From Diploscapter coronatus (taxonomy: Eukaryota > Nematoda > Chromadorea > Rhabditida > Rhabditidae), in the NCBI GenBank assembly GCA_964036155.1, contig OZ038423.1, forward strand, positions 78,259,249 to 78,323,248: DNA of 64,000 bases. The letters run 5' to 3'. A program made the translations under genes and the position numbers. Positions 1 through 13,340 of this stretch are shown here, piece after piece. Each line of letters opens with the position of its first letter. Position 1 is the first letter of the stretch. The notes below the pieces were generated by a model, which had not been told where the DNA came from, made no database searches, and worked only from the letters and a program-made list of their open reading frames with translations.

Positions 1-34
1 TTTTCAGTTTGTGATACTCGAAAAATAATCAGTC

Positions 35-3000
35 ATGTCCAACTCGATGTCTATGATAGGTTGGTGCAAAATCTTTTCAAAAAATAGTCGCTTTTAAAGT
101 TCTGAAGAGATTTGAAATGGGAAATCTTACTTGAATTACGATAAAAAATCCGTTCTGACCTGAAACTTGGTTAGTCGGACTCAAAGTTACACATTTTCTG
201 ATTTAGAATCTTCTGTAAATAAGAAAATGAAAATTTTCAGGAGGCGCTATCCTAGTGCTGCTTCTGGCAGGCTACATCGCCCAGCAATACGGCCTGCCGC
301 CGCCAAAACCGAAGATCGTCGGCATCGACTTGGGCACCACGTTTTCTTCGATAGGTAGGAATTTGCCTGTTTTCAAATATTTTATTTTTAGCGATTTTTA
401 AGAAAGTGCATTTTCAGCAATTATCATTAGAGTTGAGTCATTTCCAGGCATTTATCACGCAGTTACGGGTCGAACGACGATAATCGCTGATGATCTGGGC
501 AAGAAGTCCGTCCCGAGCGTCGTTGCATTTCTGTAAGCAAGCTACTTGTAACAAACTTATTAGTTTATCACCGCTTTAATGATTTTTCAAAATCCTGAAA
601 TTTGGCTTGATTTGCGGGTTTTTTCTTTTATTCAAATCCAAAGCGACAAAGAATTTCTTAAAACATTTTCTGAATGTTCGATTTCCAGTTCGAACGGGTC
701 AGTTTTGGTCGGGACGCGAGCCGTCGACCAGCAGGAGAAGAACCCGCAACGGACGATTTACGACGCGAAACGGTTCATCGGAAAGGTCTTTCAGCCGGAC
801 GATGAGCAATTTTTGGTAAACCCTTCAATTTTCTAGCTCATTCTTTACCGACGCTTTACTGCTATGCTACAGAAAACGATCAAAAGTTGGCAAAAATACA
901 GAATTGCATCGTGCAACTTTTCGGAAAGCTAAAATTTCTAGTTATTTTTTCAGAAATACTATTTTCAGGCCGACAAAAAGCGCTATCCGTTCACAATTCT
1001 GCTGGACAAGGAGGGCCGAGCTTACTTCGAAATACCTCTCGACTCGGGGAATAAGTAGGGAAATTTGAACAATTTCATGATTTTTCTTTATTTTGTAGAT
1101 TGCTTTACCCGGAAGAAGTCGGCTCGATAATTATTGAGTATCTGAAGGAAGCTGCCGAAAAGCACGTAGAAAGCAAATTAAGTCAGGTTGGCTATTTTCA
1201 TGAATTTCTTTCTGTAAAACTTTTATTTCGAGGTCCGTTTTAAATATTGAGTCCAAAACTTTTTAAAAACTTACAGGGGAGGTTTTGACCTTCCCTTGTT
1301 AGAGTACACGATCACTTTCCACTGGTTGAAATATCATCGAAATTTTTCGATATTTAAAAATTTCTTTGAAAATAGTCTCCAAATCACAAATGAGTTGCAT
1401 TCTTTTCACAAGTAAAATATAAGATTCAGGCCGTGATTTCCGTACCTGCAGAGTTTACCGAAGAACAGCGAAATTTCACTGCAAAGGCTGCGGAACTAGC
1501 AGGTTTCGATGGATTTTCCTTATTCTTGTTCTAATTTTACAATTTCAAGGTCTGGAAGTTCGTCGAGTGATTTCCGAGCCGACTGCGGCTGCCCTCGCGT
1601 ACGGGCTGCACAAGAAGCAGGGCATCGAAAATGTCGTCGTCGTCGATTTGGGTAATTTTAATTTTCTTGGTGAACTTTCGAAAAGATTTTTATATTTTCT
1701 TCTAAAAAGTTAAAAAGAAATTGACTCTCCTTCTTCAATATTGTTTATTCGTTCATTTTTCATTGCTATTTCTTCGATTTTAGGAGGCGGCACTCTGGAC
1801 GTCTCAGTGCTGTGGTTGCAGGGCGGCACTTTCGTGACGCAGGCCATGGCCGGCAACAATCGACTGGGCGGGCAGGATTTCAATAATCGAGTTCAGCAAT
1901 TTCTGCTCGAGGTCATTTTTTCTTTCACTTATAAAAACCAATTCGAAAACGCTAAATTTCATGTGTAGACGTGACTAAAAGAAAGTAGGTTTGGACAGAA
2001 AAATGATTTTTCAATCCTTGCTTTTCATGATTTGTAAAAAGAGTTTTCGATAGTTTAAGTTAAAAGGCAATTTTTTATTTCAGAAAATCAAGAACCAATT
2101 CGGCAAGGAGATAACGAACAAAGAGGATCTACAGACGATGCGACTCGAAATCGAACGAGCCAAATTGAGGCTGACTGCGCATCCCAAAACGAAGATACAG
2201 TTCAAACTCGTCGAAATCGGGGAGTGGAGCTATGAGGTTGGATATTTCTTCCAGTTTCTATTTTCTTACTTTTTCATTTTATTTTAGTTTTTTTTTTCAA
2301 TAATAAGTCTTCTTGTAAACTTAATGGAAAACTACCAATTCATAAGAAAACGTTCATTTTTTAAAATTATCTTTTTAAATGGTCCTTTGAAAATTCCTGA
2401 AATTCGCAGATGACTCGAGATGAATTCAAGGAGTTGAATGACGACCTGCTGAAATCGATCGAGCAGCCGATGGAAGCCGCCTTGCAGGTTAGACATTCAT
2501 TTGGAATCTTACCTGAAGATTATTCTAAATTCTAGATAAATATGTTGATCATCAGCATTTATATTATAGGCCAATTTCGAAATTTCATCCAAAATCTAAA
2601 GCGACTATTTTTGATGTTTTCAGGATGCGAATCTCGACAAAGAAGCCGTGGACGAAGTCGTTCTGGTTGGAGGCTCCACCAGACTGCCTGCTGTCAGACG
2701 AATCGCTGGACATTTCTTCGGGTAATTTTTATTATTTTTTTTATATTATAATTTTTAATTAACGAAATAGCCTAAGTGATTTTTTTCCGAACAACTTTTG
2801 TTTAAGAGAAAGCCTTGTATCGGAAAGCATCTTGAAGTTACCACATGTTTATTCACAGACAAATTTACTGCTCATTTTCTATCGAAGATTCGATTTCCAG
2901 AAAACCTCCGAATTTCGGCGTCGACCCGGAATTGGCGGTAGTGACTGGGGCGGCGGTGCAGGCCGGAGTGATTGGGGGCGGCTGGCCTCTGCAAGTCGCT

Positions 3001-3081
3001 GCAATGGAGCTGCAGACGAAGAGACGGAAACGGCACTTCTACACGGACGTCGAATCGGTCAAGAAGAAAACTGAGGCTTGA
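35..3081 (+). CDS. stc-1: STCH/HSPA13-type Hsp70 ATPase, 445 aa
   Basis: Thirteen exons join in one frame: 35-59, 241-354, 448-532, 689-815, 969-1054, 1099-1186, 1430-1502, 1550-1651, 1784-1911, 2084-2236, 2410-2487, 2624-2721 and 2901-3081. The product is 445 residues, close to human HSPA13. The N-terminus carries a hydrophobic anchor ([18 protein letters not shown]). The Hsp70 ATPase signatures follow: phosphate-1 motif IGIDLGTT-like ([13 protein letters not shown]), [10 protein letters not shown], phosphate-2 motif [10 protein letters not shown] and the adenosine motif [15 protein letters not shown]. It ends [10 protein letters not shown] plus a basic tail, so the peptide-binding domain of ordinary Hsp70s is absent, as is typical of STCH. 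Family members are microsome-associated ATPases. The start ATG lies only 35 bases into the window, so upstream regulation is not visible. Confidence 0.93.
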
Positions 3082-4392
3082 CAATTTTAGCCCATGGATT
3101 ATGGTTACTCGAAAAGAATGCTTGTGAAATGACAGCCTGAATTTAGGGGGCTTTTCCTCATTTCTAAAAGATATACTAGACCTTGTAGTATTTGCGATTT
3201 GGAATATAGTAACTCGAAAATAAGCCTGAGAAATGAAGACACGAAGTTATTTCGTGAATTTTTTTTTGTAAATTTCCAAGAAAAGTCTTTAAGAATTATT
3301 TTGACCCTGAATTCGGCTTCATGTTACAAGCGAAAATTCGCTAAATAGACACTTTTATCATGCGATGAAAAGCGAAGAAATCAATTTTTAATTACCCTGG
3401 TTACTTGATACTTTAAATTCAAAATAGTCAGTATTTATTTATTTTCATTTATTTATAGTGCCTGCAATAATTGTGTAATAGCTAGACATTCAAATCTAAA
3501 GTAGTAATTTATTCAGCAGACGAATTAAAATATAATAATCTTTGAAAGTAGCATTTATACAATTGAAGAGATGTTGTTGCATTTCATCTGCCCAGATATT
3601 TTTCCTCGAAAATTCAACTTTACAAAACTCGAATACGGTTCTTGTATCAAAGTGATTACATGTGTAATCAAAATTTACTAAATTCGCAATATCTGAATCG
3701 TCGTAAAATAATATTGGTGCTAAAAAGTCGTTAATTTTAATAATTTATACAAAAAATTTGGCGATTCAAGTATTCTAAGGACGTTTTTTTTTTCAAATTT
3801 ACTTCAATGCTCGATGAATCTGAGTCATATCTAACGATTTTTCTCATTGGTGATGCCAAAAATCTGGGTTCGTTTTTCTATGGAATTGTGATAGGTAAAT
3901 TTCGCTAGAACATTTTTTCTTCAAAAAATATCTTTTGAGATATTATTTATTATTGTCACTCGGTTAAACTAACTTATCAAAATTATTATGCTCCATGTCA
4001 ATTGCTGACTTTAACCTGAGCAACTTTAGGGTTTTCGAATAATAAATTTTAAAATGTCAAGTGGGAATCATCGATTTCCGAGATAAAACATTCAAAGAGA
4101 ATGAATTTTCAGTTCAATAGGAAAAAATCATGCACAATATGCATAGCTTGAAGAATCCATGGAAACTTCAACGCTCATAAAATGCTTTCTTGTTTTGGTT
4201 CAACCAAATAACATGCTTTGAGATTTTTTTCCTTTGTTATTTCATACCGACTAATTTTTATGTTGCTTTGTGGACTGTTTTGCACTATTGTGTTTTAATT
4301 ATTTCCACTCGCATTATACATTGGTGGTTGTTCATTTCAAATCGTTATTCCCTGAATCTGTCTAATTTAGGCAAATTTTTCAAGGCTCAAGA
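3082..4392. other. intergenic, no gene seen
   Basis: About 1.3 kb of AT-rich sequence between two plus-strand genes. I see no convincing exon, RNA gene or repeat in it. The last part presumably carries the promoter of the CEP104-like gene. Confidence 0.5.
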
Positions 4393-5881
4393 ATGAGCGA
4401 CGACGATGATGCGATGGCGCTTCGAGAGATAAAATGGAAAACTCTAGTTTTGGGACAGCGTCAACCAACTGAACTTACTGAAGGACAGGAATGGACGAGT
4501 CAATCCAGGTTAAATTTCTTCGAAATACTCTAAAAGATCACGATTTCAGCGACAAGTACCCGATTGACATTGTATTAGCGCTGGATAACGTGTGCAATGT
4601 TTACAAAGTAGTCGTTGACGTGGATGACTTTAATACGCGTAAATTAAAATTCACATTTTGACTAGGAGAAATTTGAGTTATTTATTGGCTGAGATGTGAT
4701 TGAATTCCAGTTCTGAATTCATACAATCAATTTCACGACGATTTTTAGCTTCTCGAGTTGACGTGAGCGTCGGATTAGGCGCAGTCGATGAGGAGAAAAA
4801 CTACCGAAATGCACGTCACGCCAGATTCAAAACTGGGGTCGTACTTCAGTACAAGAAGAGGGAAAAAAGTGCCAGTCGGATGGAAATGAAGTAAGTTTTC
4901 TGGCCTTCAGTAAATTGAAACAATAAATTTAGACAAGCGTTTACCGATGCATTCGGTCAGTATGTATGGCTAGTCGTTCATGAACCGATAAAGCACCGTA
5001 CAAACCCGACTGAAATTGTGAGTAGCTGTATCTCCCTCTGAAGATTTTTCTCATTTCATAGGTTTAGGCAACGATCCACAAGATTACTGTCCTCGGCTAT
5101 CCTCTGACGGACCGAGAAAAGTCTAAGATTCGAAAGAAGAATCTCGGCATTGAAGATGAGAGGTGAATAAAAGTCTTGGATTCCTGAAAATCACGATGAT
5201 TCGATGTTCTAATGAATTTTCAATAATAAATAAATAATTCATTTTTGAGATTTGGAAGAGTATTTTGTAGAAAAAGTAGAAACAGTCCGAGTACACCAAG
5301 TCAGGACAATGCACCCAAACCTTCGACACCGTATGGCACACGCGTGGGAAGTTCGAGTTCACATAGATGGAGGGATCCTGGTAAGTATTATTTTCCCCTA
5401 TTTGTTGATCTTCATGAAATTTAGGAGATTTCGGGAGCGGAGGAATGAAGACAACCTCTGAAGGAATGGGTGGTGATGCTCTGAGCAGTCTTCGGGTCGT
5501 CAGAAATGCTTTGGCTGAGAAGATGCACAGATCTAACAAAGTAGAATTTATCACATCTTTTTTTCGTTTCATGAATTTTCATTGAGATCGGCAAGACTGT
5601 CGAAGCTTCGATGTGCAAGCGAGCTATTCAACGATTGGACGAATACGAAGGGAAAATCGAAGACTTGGCTGTTAGAAGAAGTAACGCTCTGGCTGTGGGC
5701 GACGACGAAATGGTTCTTCAGTTTAACCGAAAATGAGTTGACCGATGCAAAATTAGGCGCAACGACATCAACTCGGAATGCAGGATTGTCGTGATACTGC
5801 GATGAGAACGGCTCACGTGGATTTGCTTCTGGGCAGGGATGAACTCAAAGCGATTGGAGTTCAATCTGACTGGACGGAATA
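4393..5881 (+). CDS. protein like the N-terminal part of centrosomal CEP104
   Basis: Exons 4393-4508, 4550-4638, 4749-4890, 4933-5017, 5068-5162, 5250-5380, 5425-5540 and 5587 onward join in frame. The order of motifs follows CEP104: an early PIDIVLALDNVCNVYKVVVD strand (compare PQEIVLQ in CEP104), then RVDVSVGLG, then AFTDAFGQYVWLVVHEP (compare VDAVGQFLKLIFHQ), then a Ser/Pro/Gly-rich linker and a helical stretch (RAIQRLDEYEGKIEDLAVR) like the CEP104 coiled coil. CEP104 binds microtubule plus ends and acts at cilia tips. The TOG and zinc-finger regions of vertebrate CEP104 are not present before the stop. The last junction is unclear. A canonical 62-base intron 5695-5756 restores the frame to the stop at 5881. 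Protein similarity instead suggests an intron from about 5734 to 5782 whose donor reads TGAGTT. Recognition is by remembered similarity and is moderate. Confidence 0.62.
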
Positions 5882-5929
5882 GCTCATTGGAATATATATA
5901 GCAACAATAATTGAGTTATCTTGTTCTGT

Positions 5930-6105
5930 TATCCCTGAGATTGCTATTGTCTGTCTCTGGGTAAAGGGGAAGTGCGAAATGTTTCCTTCTTGTCCGCCTG
6001 CGTCCTCGTCGTTCTCTTTACTTTCTACGCTATTTTCACTTGCGGCTTGCGTGTGCTCGCATCACCGGCTTTACTCAGAGACAGACGATACCGACCTCAG
6101 AGATA
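5930..6105. repeat. foldback element with about 40-bp inverted ends
   Basis: The left arm (around 5947, TCTGTCTCTGGGTAAAG) pairs with the right arm (around 6071, CTTTACTCAGAGACAGA). Similarity continues outward to TATCCCTGAG versus CTCAGAGATA. It lies between two convergent gene ends and looks like a short MITE or foldback. No second copy was noticed in the window. Confidence 0.6.
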
Positions 6106-6172
6106 ATTGAGGGTATTGAGTAGAATTTCATACAAAATAATTTATTCCTCCAAAAATAAATGCACAGAATGT

Positions 6173-8593
6173 TCATGAGAATAGTTTTGTATTTGTCCGT
6201 TGTGAAACTATGACATTTTTGCGATGCTTGCCCGCCGTTGAAATTTCGATATGAGCAATTCCTTCAGTCTTTATGGACTTACTCTTCCCAGGTAGACAAA
6301 AGAATGCTGCAAACAATATTTGAAGACAATATGACACGGTATTTTCAAAAGTTTACTGCTGTTTACCTTTCATGAATAGTTCTTGCACCCCACGTCGATA
6401 GCTCTGATTCGCAATCAGGTTGGCTAATGTACCACACGAAGAATGAGTTGACAAGACGAATATCAGGAAGTTGGTCACACCTGGAAAAGGCTATTTAACT
6501 TTAGGAGCTTTCTTTCTTAGATGATGACGTACCTGGAATGCACAAATCTTCAAATATCAAGATGACAAATAGAAAGAAAATAGGCAGTGCGAAGACAATT
6601 CCATAGACGCTAGTCTGAAAATGATCATTTTTGAGAATTTCGTTATCATCCCAATTAAGAAAAATTGTCTAAAAGTGAAGATGATAAGTTGATTGATTGA
6701 TTTTATCAAAGCTATTAAGACTGAAAATTTGATACCTGAATTGCGATAGCCCAGTAAAATCGCCTCTGTAAATATCTAGTCTTAGAAGACATGCCCGATA
6801 TGCGTGAATGCTTAAAGGATCCGTATATGAATAGCAGTGAAAAGAATATAACGACGAAGAACACCAATGCTAGAATGCATTCAGAGACTAGTAAAGGTAC
6901 TGTAGCATCCGATTGCAATGCGAATGCAAACGTTTCATCATTGAATAATCGAGGATTCAAGCAGTAGCTGTACTTCTGAAAGTTCACTTGTTTTGGTTGG
7001 AAATGACAATTCAGCTGCAATGTTCTCATTGTTTCAAACTGTAGACTAATTAATCTTCGAAACTTATCACTACTATTGCATTCTTGAAAATATAGATGAA
7101 TTGAATTGAGAAAAAAACAATTGTTTTTTGATCTTCTTTCAGAAGATCGTTATGACTCTTATTGCAGTTTGAAATAATTTGCGAAATTATAGAATAATAT
7201 ATGAACCGGGAGAAATAACATGGAAATCATGAAAGAAACCGCATACACGACATTTTTCGATGATTAAAGAATTCACTGAATTTTCTATACTTTCTTACCT
7301 TGACAGCATCTGCTTTTGCTAGACTTTGCGTTGGAAATGAAAGGTAAACGATAGGAGGAGTCAAAGTAATTGGCAAACTGTAGACGAATAAAACTCCACA
7401 GATGCGGCAAGTTCTCGAAGTTTTCCTCTAAACATCAATTGAAAGGTTAGAACGTCAATCATTATCATACCTTCACGAGGTGATCTTCAGTTATGATAGT
7501 AATGTATCGAAAATAGTACAGGTGCACGCAGGTCACTCCGAGTTCTGCAATTTTAAGTATCGAAATATCAATTTCTTCATAGAAATTACCAATAATAACT
7601 GTAAAACCAATAATTATCTGAAGCTGCATACTTATACCAAAATACCCCAGAAATCCTCCAGAATACGCTGCTGGTACAGGAAGAATCTAAGTTTTGAGAC
7701 TTGAATCATTTTAGCTCGAATTTTGATATTCTCAGTTAATAAATATTCAAATTCCTCAATAATTACATTATATTTTTGAATTTTCAGTTTAGCTGAAAGG
7801 TAATTAATTTACATACCACGACAGGTGTAATTCCGCTTGTAAGAAGGAATTCGGTGGAAAAAGACCTAAATTCAAATGTTATTCGGACATTTTGAAATTT
7901 CAAAATTAAATTTCTTAATATTTGATTCGAAATTTAATTATGTAGCTAGAAAATAGTTATGAACAGAGACAGATTGGAATAGACACTTATAGAATAAATG
8001 CGCTCCCAATTGCCTGAGCATTCTCACTATTACGAAACGTGTATTTAAGCATTGAGCATTGAATTGACTAAAGGAGACAGTCAAGGGAGAGTCCAGCCAC
8101 TTATTTCACATTTTATTTCTGTATAGGACTTTCTTGGGTTCATGGGTAGGGTTTTACGGTTACTTGATGGTTTAGAAAAGATTTATCTTTTGAATAAATA
8201 AATTCAACCTTCAGCTAATAAATCTTTTGTCCCTTGACATTCGGTATTATCTTAACTTCGGCGTGAGTCTACTAGAACTTAACTAACTTAAAACTTCACT
8301 CTTTTTCTTCGAGGCGGAATTGGGGATTGGTCGCTCAGAAACGTTCAGAATTAAAACGCGAAACTAATCAGGAAATGTTGAATTGGAATTTTCAGATGCA
8401 TTATCTGTTCTCACCAAGCAATTTGATGGAGCAGTTTGTTGCTGTACGTCTTAGCGTATGGAGGAGTCCGGAAGACAATCGCCCAAACGTGCAGAGCATG
8501 AAGAGGAATGCTGATAGCTGCGAAGCTATGCATGCTCAAAACGTAGAGAGTTGGATCGGGAAACTGATCATTCGATGAGAAGGTCGCATTCAT
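6173..8593 (-). CDS. serpentine chemoreceptor, class h (srh) type GPCR, 378 aa
   Basis: Nine exons on the minus strand join in frame: 8415-8593, 7817-7865, 7590-7686, 7471-7544, 7299-7427, 6736-7014, 6533-6614, 6367-6480 and 6173-6306. The first exon encodes the class-h style TM1 (FAAISIPLHALHVWAIVFRT, ending ...TPPYAK). The next exons give TM2 and the loop ITPVVILPVPAAYSGGFLGY, which resembles the P-x-P-A-G-Y-x-x-G-x-L signature of srh/str receptors. Later membrane helices include ICGVLFVYSLPITLTPPIVY, LLVSECILALVFFVVIFFSL and FALPIFFLFVILIF. The last helix, VTNFLIFVLSTHSSCGTLAN, precedes a cytoplasmic tail. Such receptors act in chemosensory neurons. A 550-base first intron separates TM1 from the rest. 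The family call rests on these motifs; str or sri would be the alternative. Confidence 0.8.
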
Positions 8594-9999
8594 ACAGAAT
8601 CATAGAACGCTTCTGAACCGCATTAATAAAATGATAAGACATAATGTCTTCGAAAAATTTGAATAATGCACGACGGATTTGATGGAATTTGACAGAATTC
8701 TATAAGCGTGCTAATTCTAGCACATCAAATCAGATGTTCAGGAAATCCACCGTTAAAAATGAGGGAAGGGTTTATAAATTTCAGAAACGGTAACTAGTAT
8801 ATATCGTTACATCGTGAGATGTTAATATTGCTACATGAATTGGCAGATATCGTTATATAAAACGGCAATTAATAAAAGTGGTACTACCACGAAAATTTAA
8901 CGAATATGCATAACATTTTGAGTCAATTAAAAAATAACAGCTTATTATAAAGTAGGGTAGGGATTTAGCGATAGAATGCTGGATATCAAATTTTTTAGCT
9001 CAGAAAATTCATGATTATAATTTTATAGATTGTTTATGATACTACTTTTATTAATTACTCATAAAACAATACCAATTATAGGCGATTCACATTCAATTGC
9101 ACTAAATTTACTAAATTATTAACAATATATACAAATTGTCTCAGAAACAATTGATTTGAGTAAATTCTCTATGAAAATCGCACAAATATTTTGCACTTTT
9201 CCAAGCCAGACCGGTGAAATTAACTCAAAGTGTTGCTAATTACGAATTTTCAAATTCAAAAACGCCCCCGACGATATACATGAAAATTGGAAGGTTAATG
9301 TCGACCTGACAAATTATTGCAGCTGTAATTTATCATCGTATGTGTTATCGTGAAACGGCCAATTTATGCAAAGAACTTTCAACTACACCTATTTTTGCTC
9401 GATCATAATGATTTGGCAATCACTAGATGACGGAGTTCTATAGTTAGAGATAAGCAAGAGGATGAAAATTAAAAACAAATAGTGGAAAAGATATACTCCG
9501 CCATATAGTAATTATCATAATTTCATTCAAAATCTCTACCTTCAACAATAAACTCATTTGGTGATGAGTTTTTTTATAAGGCAAGATATAGAGGATCATG
9601 CTTTTTGTGTGCATTTTTACGAAAGACACAATTAAAGATGATAGATCGACTAGAGATTATTGATCTAATAAAACAAGAAACAGATCCGTGAGTTTTCTCT
9701 GATCTTTCTTTCATCATCTTACATTATACGCTTTGACTACACACTTCAATGACAATGACAGATGATTCTGCATTTCACACATGCACACAGATGCATCGTC
9801 GAATCGCGGAAATGCCAGTGTCTGCTTTCCCGCCGATGCATCATTTTACGCGTGGTTGTATCATTATCAGAGATTTTCTTGAATATTTCTGAATTTGATA
9901 ATAATAATAGTATACTAGTTGAAAATAGTTTCAAATTAAATCTGAAATTTGCAATTCTCTAATACATCTTCTGTATTTTTAAAGATAATGCAAGAAAGA
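8594..9999. other. intergenic, AT-rich, holds one MITE
   Basis: Upstream flank of the chemoreceptor gene. Apart from the element at 8866-9057 I see no exon or RNA gene. A small perfect stem lies near 9540 (AACTCAT, loop, ATGAGTT, then T-run) and is probably chance. Confidence 0.5.
8866..9057. mobile_element. MITE, copy 1 of a two-copy family
   Basis: About 190 bp with inverted ends, AATTAATAAAAGTGGTACTA on the left and TACTACTTTTATTAATTA on the right. The interior matches 32669-32858 over its whole length, including AACGAATAT, ATTTTGAG, GGCTTAT/AGCTTAT and TTAGAAAATTCAT/CAGAAAATTCAT. There is no coding capacity, so it is a non-autonomous DNA transposon. The flanking TTAA could be the target duplication. 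Confidence 0.75.
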
Positions 10000-12900
10000 G
10001 TCAAACTTGATCTTAAAAATCGTATTTTCAACAAATTTCGCCATTTCCTCTCCTTTTCACCGAAATCTGTCCACTTTCAATTTGCAACTTCCCTCCTGCA
10101 ATATTCTTTTTTCATGCAAATCTCTCTTCTATTTTATCTCCAGTTTCCGGTTTTCCTTTTTCAATCTGCACCTGTTTCTGTGTCTGTGTCTGTCAGTCAT
10201 CTGCATTTGCATGTGCATGAATATGCTTCCCTTCAACTCTCTGAAAAATACAAACGTTTAAATTAGTAAATTCCGCTGATTTGGTGAAGGTACGAAAAAA
10301 ATAAGGAAACGAACCAAATGAACAATTGTCTGTGCGCGCATCCTGAGGCTCAAAAGGGGGAGAGAAAGAAACGCGTCCTTTTTACTTTATTCCAAGTGAC
10401 CGTTCATCGACAGTATTATTTCAATAAGTTGCGAGGTTGCAGGATTTCTGAATTATAAAATCGAGTTGTGCCAAAAATAGGAAAGATTTCCTCACTTTGG
10501 CAAAATCTTTAATCCAAAAAATATCTGGTATTTTATGTTATTTCGATGTGATGTTATCGTGCAGCTTCCAAATATTCCACGGATACTCATTTTCCCACTC
10601 TCCTCTCCCCTAGCAACAAGTTCACTGGCAACCAATCGTCTTCCCTCGATTTTGGTCTTATTTTTCTCAACCAATGTTCATCCAACCGAATCATTCCCCA
10701 ATTCTTTATTCTTTGTACGCAACTTTACTGAAAGAACATTATCCTTTTGTTTCAAAGGGCGATTTTCTATGGTTTTTTTTCAGAATCTTATCATTTTCTT
10801 TGTAATTCAAATAATATTTCTATGCAAGATATAATGAAAACTTAAAAAATGACTTAGAAGTTTTTTTCTTCATTCTCTACCTTCTAATTATAAAAATCGA
10901 TCCACCACTTCCAAAAATTCGGTTGCTTTCGTGAATTTCGTGAAATTCGCTTTTCATTGTATGGAAAGGCTACCGAAATAGAGGAAAAAGGGAGTTTGCG
11001 AATTTGAAAATGACTACAGGAAAATGAGAGGGCAAAAGAATGCACAGATAAAGGAGAGAGAGCGTATAAAAAGAAATAAAAATACAAAAACGAGAAGAGT
11101 AGAAAGGAAACATGAAACCGAATTCGAACATTTTGAAAGAGAAAGAAAGAGACATACAAAGAGAGCGGCTCTCATGTATCTATTATTCTCTACCTTTGCA
11201 GCTCTGTTATATTCCTCTGTCTGCAGCTTTGCACTCTCTCCTCCTCTATCATTATTTTCTCTGATCTCTCATCTTTCACATCTTCATTTGCCAACTGAAC
11301 AAAGTTATTCATGTCTTGTCTCTGTGCCTCTGTGCCTTTCTGTCTGCCCACTGTTTGTCTTTCTATTCTCATTTCGCGTTTCGGAAATTCGAATTCTCAT
11401 TTCTTTAGTTCTTTCGTTTCTTACGGAGGCACAGCTCAGACTCTGCTTCTCTAACTTTTTTCTCTTATTTATCTCTCCTTTTCTTTGTGTCTTTTCTTCT
11501 CTTCAGTTTCTTTCTCTCTGGTTTTCTTTCTTTAGTTCCCTCGTATAGTGCTATTCTTCTATTAATTTTCATCTTTGGCTCTTTCATTTTCTCCGATCTA
11601 TCTTCTTCTCTCCTTCACTATCTCGCTTTCTGCTTCTTTAGCTCTTCCGCAATTTTTATTTCTCTCACTCTTTGTCCCGTTGGCAAACCACCAAGAGAAA
11701 TATCATTTCCGGTGAATGTTGCCAATTCGTTCCCCCAACTTTCAGGCCTAATTTACTTATTGCGTCACGTTTCGCTCATTTTCTGGAAAATGCAAGATTT
11801 CTGACTTTTAGAATATTTCTTTTGTTCTAGATCTAACAGAGAAAAATGATCCAGAACGGTTCAATCTGAAAATGTCGACCGAATTAATAGGTTTTTGATT
11901 CTTCCAAATTGCTTTTTCTAGAAAAAAAGTCGTGATTTTTTTCTCGACTTTTCATGCTGACTTCCAAAACATGCAGGAACCACCGCGAAAGTCGCACTTC
12001 CGCTTCAAATTTTCGAAAATATCGCTTAAAAATGTATTTTCCGATTTATGTTTTGGTTTATAGTTTGCTGCCGTCTTTTCATAAGCCTTTTCAATCAATT
12101 TATGGATTTATCCTATTTTCGTTCAATTTCATGACAATATTGAAAGAACATGGCTTTTTGATAGCACGGAAGGATAAGTCACGAAGAAAAATAGGTATAA
12201 GGAGAGGGCATTTTTGAATAAGTACGCACTTTTTCCGTTTTTCTTCCTGAATTGCCAATTTTCATTAATTACCTTGTCAATCTCATATCTTCTTTACTAT
12301 CTTATTTTATTTTTATTCTCGTCGTTTTTGTTGCATTTGTGCAATCTCGGTCTTTTTCCGCCTTCAATTTCGCGTTGCCTGCATTTTCACTATTTTTTTC
12401 GCAATTTCATGCTCGTGGCAACTGTCGTGCAGTGCAATGTCGAGTTTTTGCCTCCCTCAAATATTTCTGTCCTCTCTTCATTCCCCTCACTACCTCACTC
12501 CCTCATATCAACTTTCTCCCTCTCTGCTGCTAACTAATTCGCCGCTCATAATAAATCCCTTAGCCTTCCTCCATTTTTGGCAATATCTGTCATTATTTCT
12601 CGCTTCTCTAAATCGAATTATTTTCCTCTTCTTTTTCTCGAACATTTCTATTTTCTGCCTCTTTTTTCCTCTTAGTTTTCTCTATATTTCCACTTCCGGC
12701 CTCACAAATTTGTTATCGAATGTTGCGTGCAGATGGAGAGCCATATTCATAGAATTTAGGGCTTATTTCATCCCTCATCAAATCTAGGCTTAATCGTTCT
12801 TTCCTCTATTTTATCACTTTTAGGAAATCCCGAAGTAAATCGCGCAAACAACTTTTTCCTGCAATCGTAATGGAATTTTAAGCCAAGCTAATTGCATCAT

Positions 12901-13284
12901 TTCTCTTTGCTTTTTCAATTCTTGATTTATTTACTCGCGGCTTGCATTTACGATTTTTATCCTGCAAGTCGAGCGCTCCCATTTAGTTTTTAGACAACAT
13001 GATCATAAATCCTGTTAGTTTAGTTGGCAAGGAACTCTGACGATTCGTTTCAGTTCTCCATCCTCTATTTCCATTCTCATGCCAAATTTTCTCGTTCTAT
13101 TCTTTGCACGCTATTTTTAACCTGAAATTTTCATTTCCTAAATTTATGATAGTAATTTTTCTTTGGACTATCCCCATTTTATTTCGTTTTCGAATATCTT
13201 CTAAAAATTCTCCATTAATTCTGATATAGTTATGATACAAGGACGCATTGGCGAAAAATTTGACTAGCTACCGATTATAGCAAA

Positions 13285-13340
13285 AAAATATACTGGGGAT
13301 AGGTCGTAGGGGCTTTCTGACAATCGTTCTCGTAGGACTG
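13285..13340 (+). repeat. short dispersed repeat, copy 1
   Basis: The stretch beginning AATATACTGGGGATAGGTCG matches the reverse complement of 53212-53268 (AATATACGGGGGATAGGTCG), with further partial identity for about 30 bases. The copies are in opposite orientation and 40 kb apart. Confidence 0.55.

Noticed and set aside
8327..8578. 83-residue plus-strand open frame
   Set aside because: It is opposite the first exon of the srh receptor, which has clear family motifs on the minus strand.
11024..11548. 174-residue open frame
   Set aside because: Its translation is Ser/Phe/Leu-rich low complexity caused by the pyrimidine-rich top strand, with no motif or splice context.
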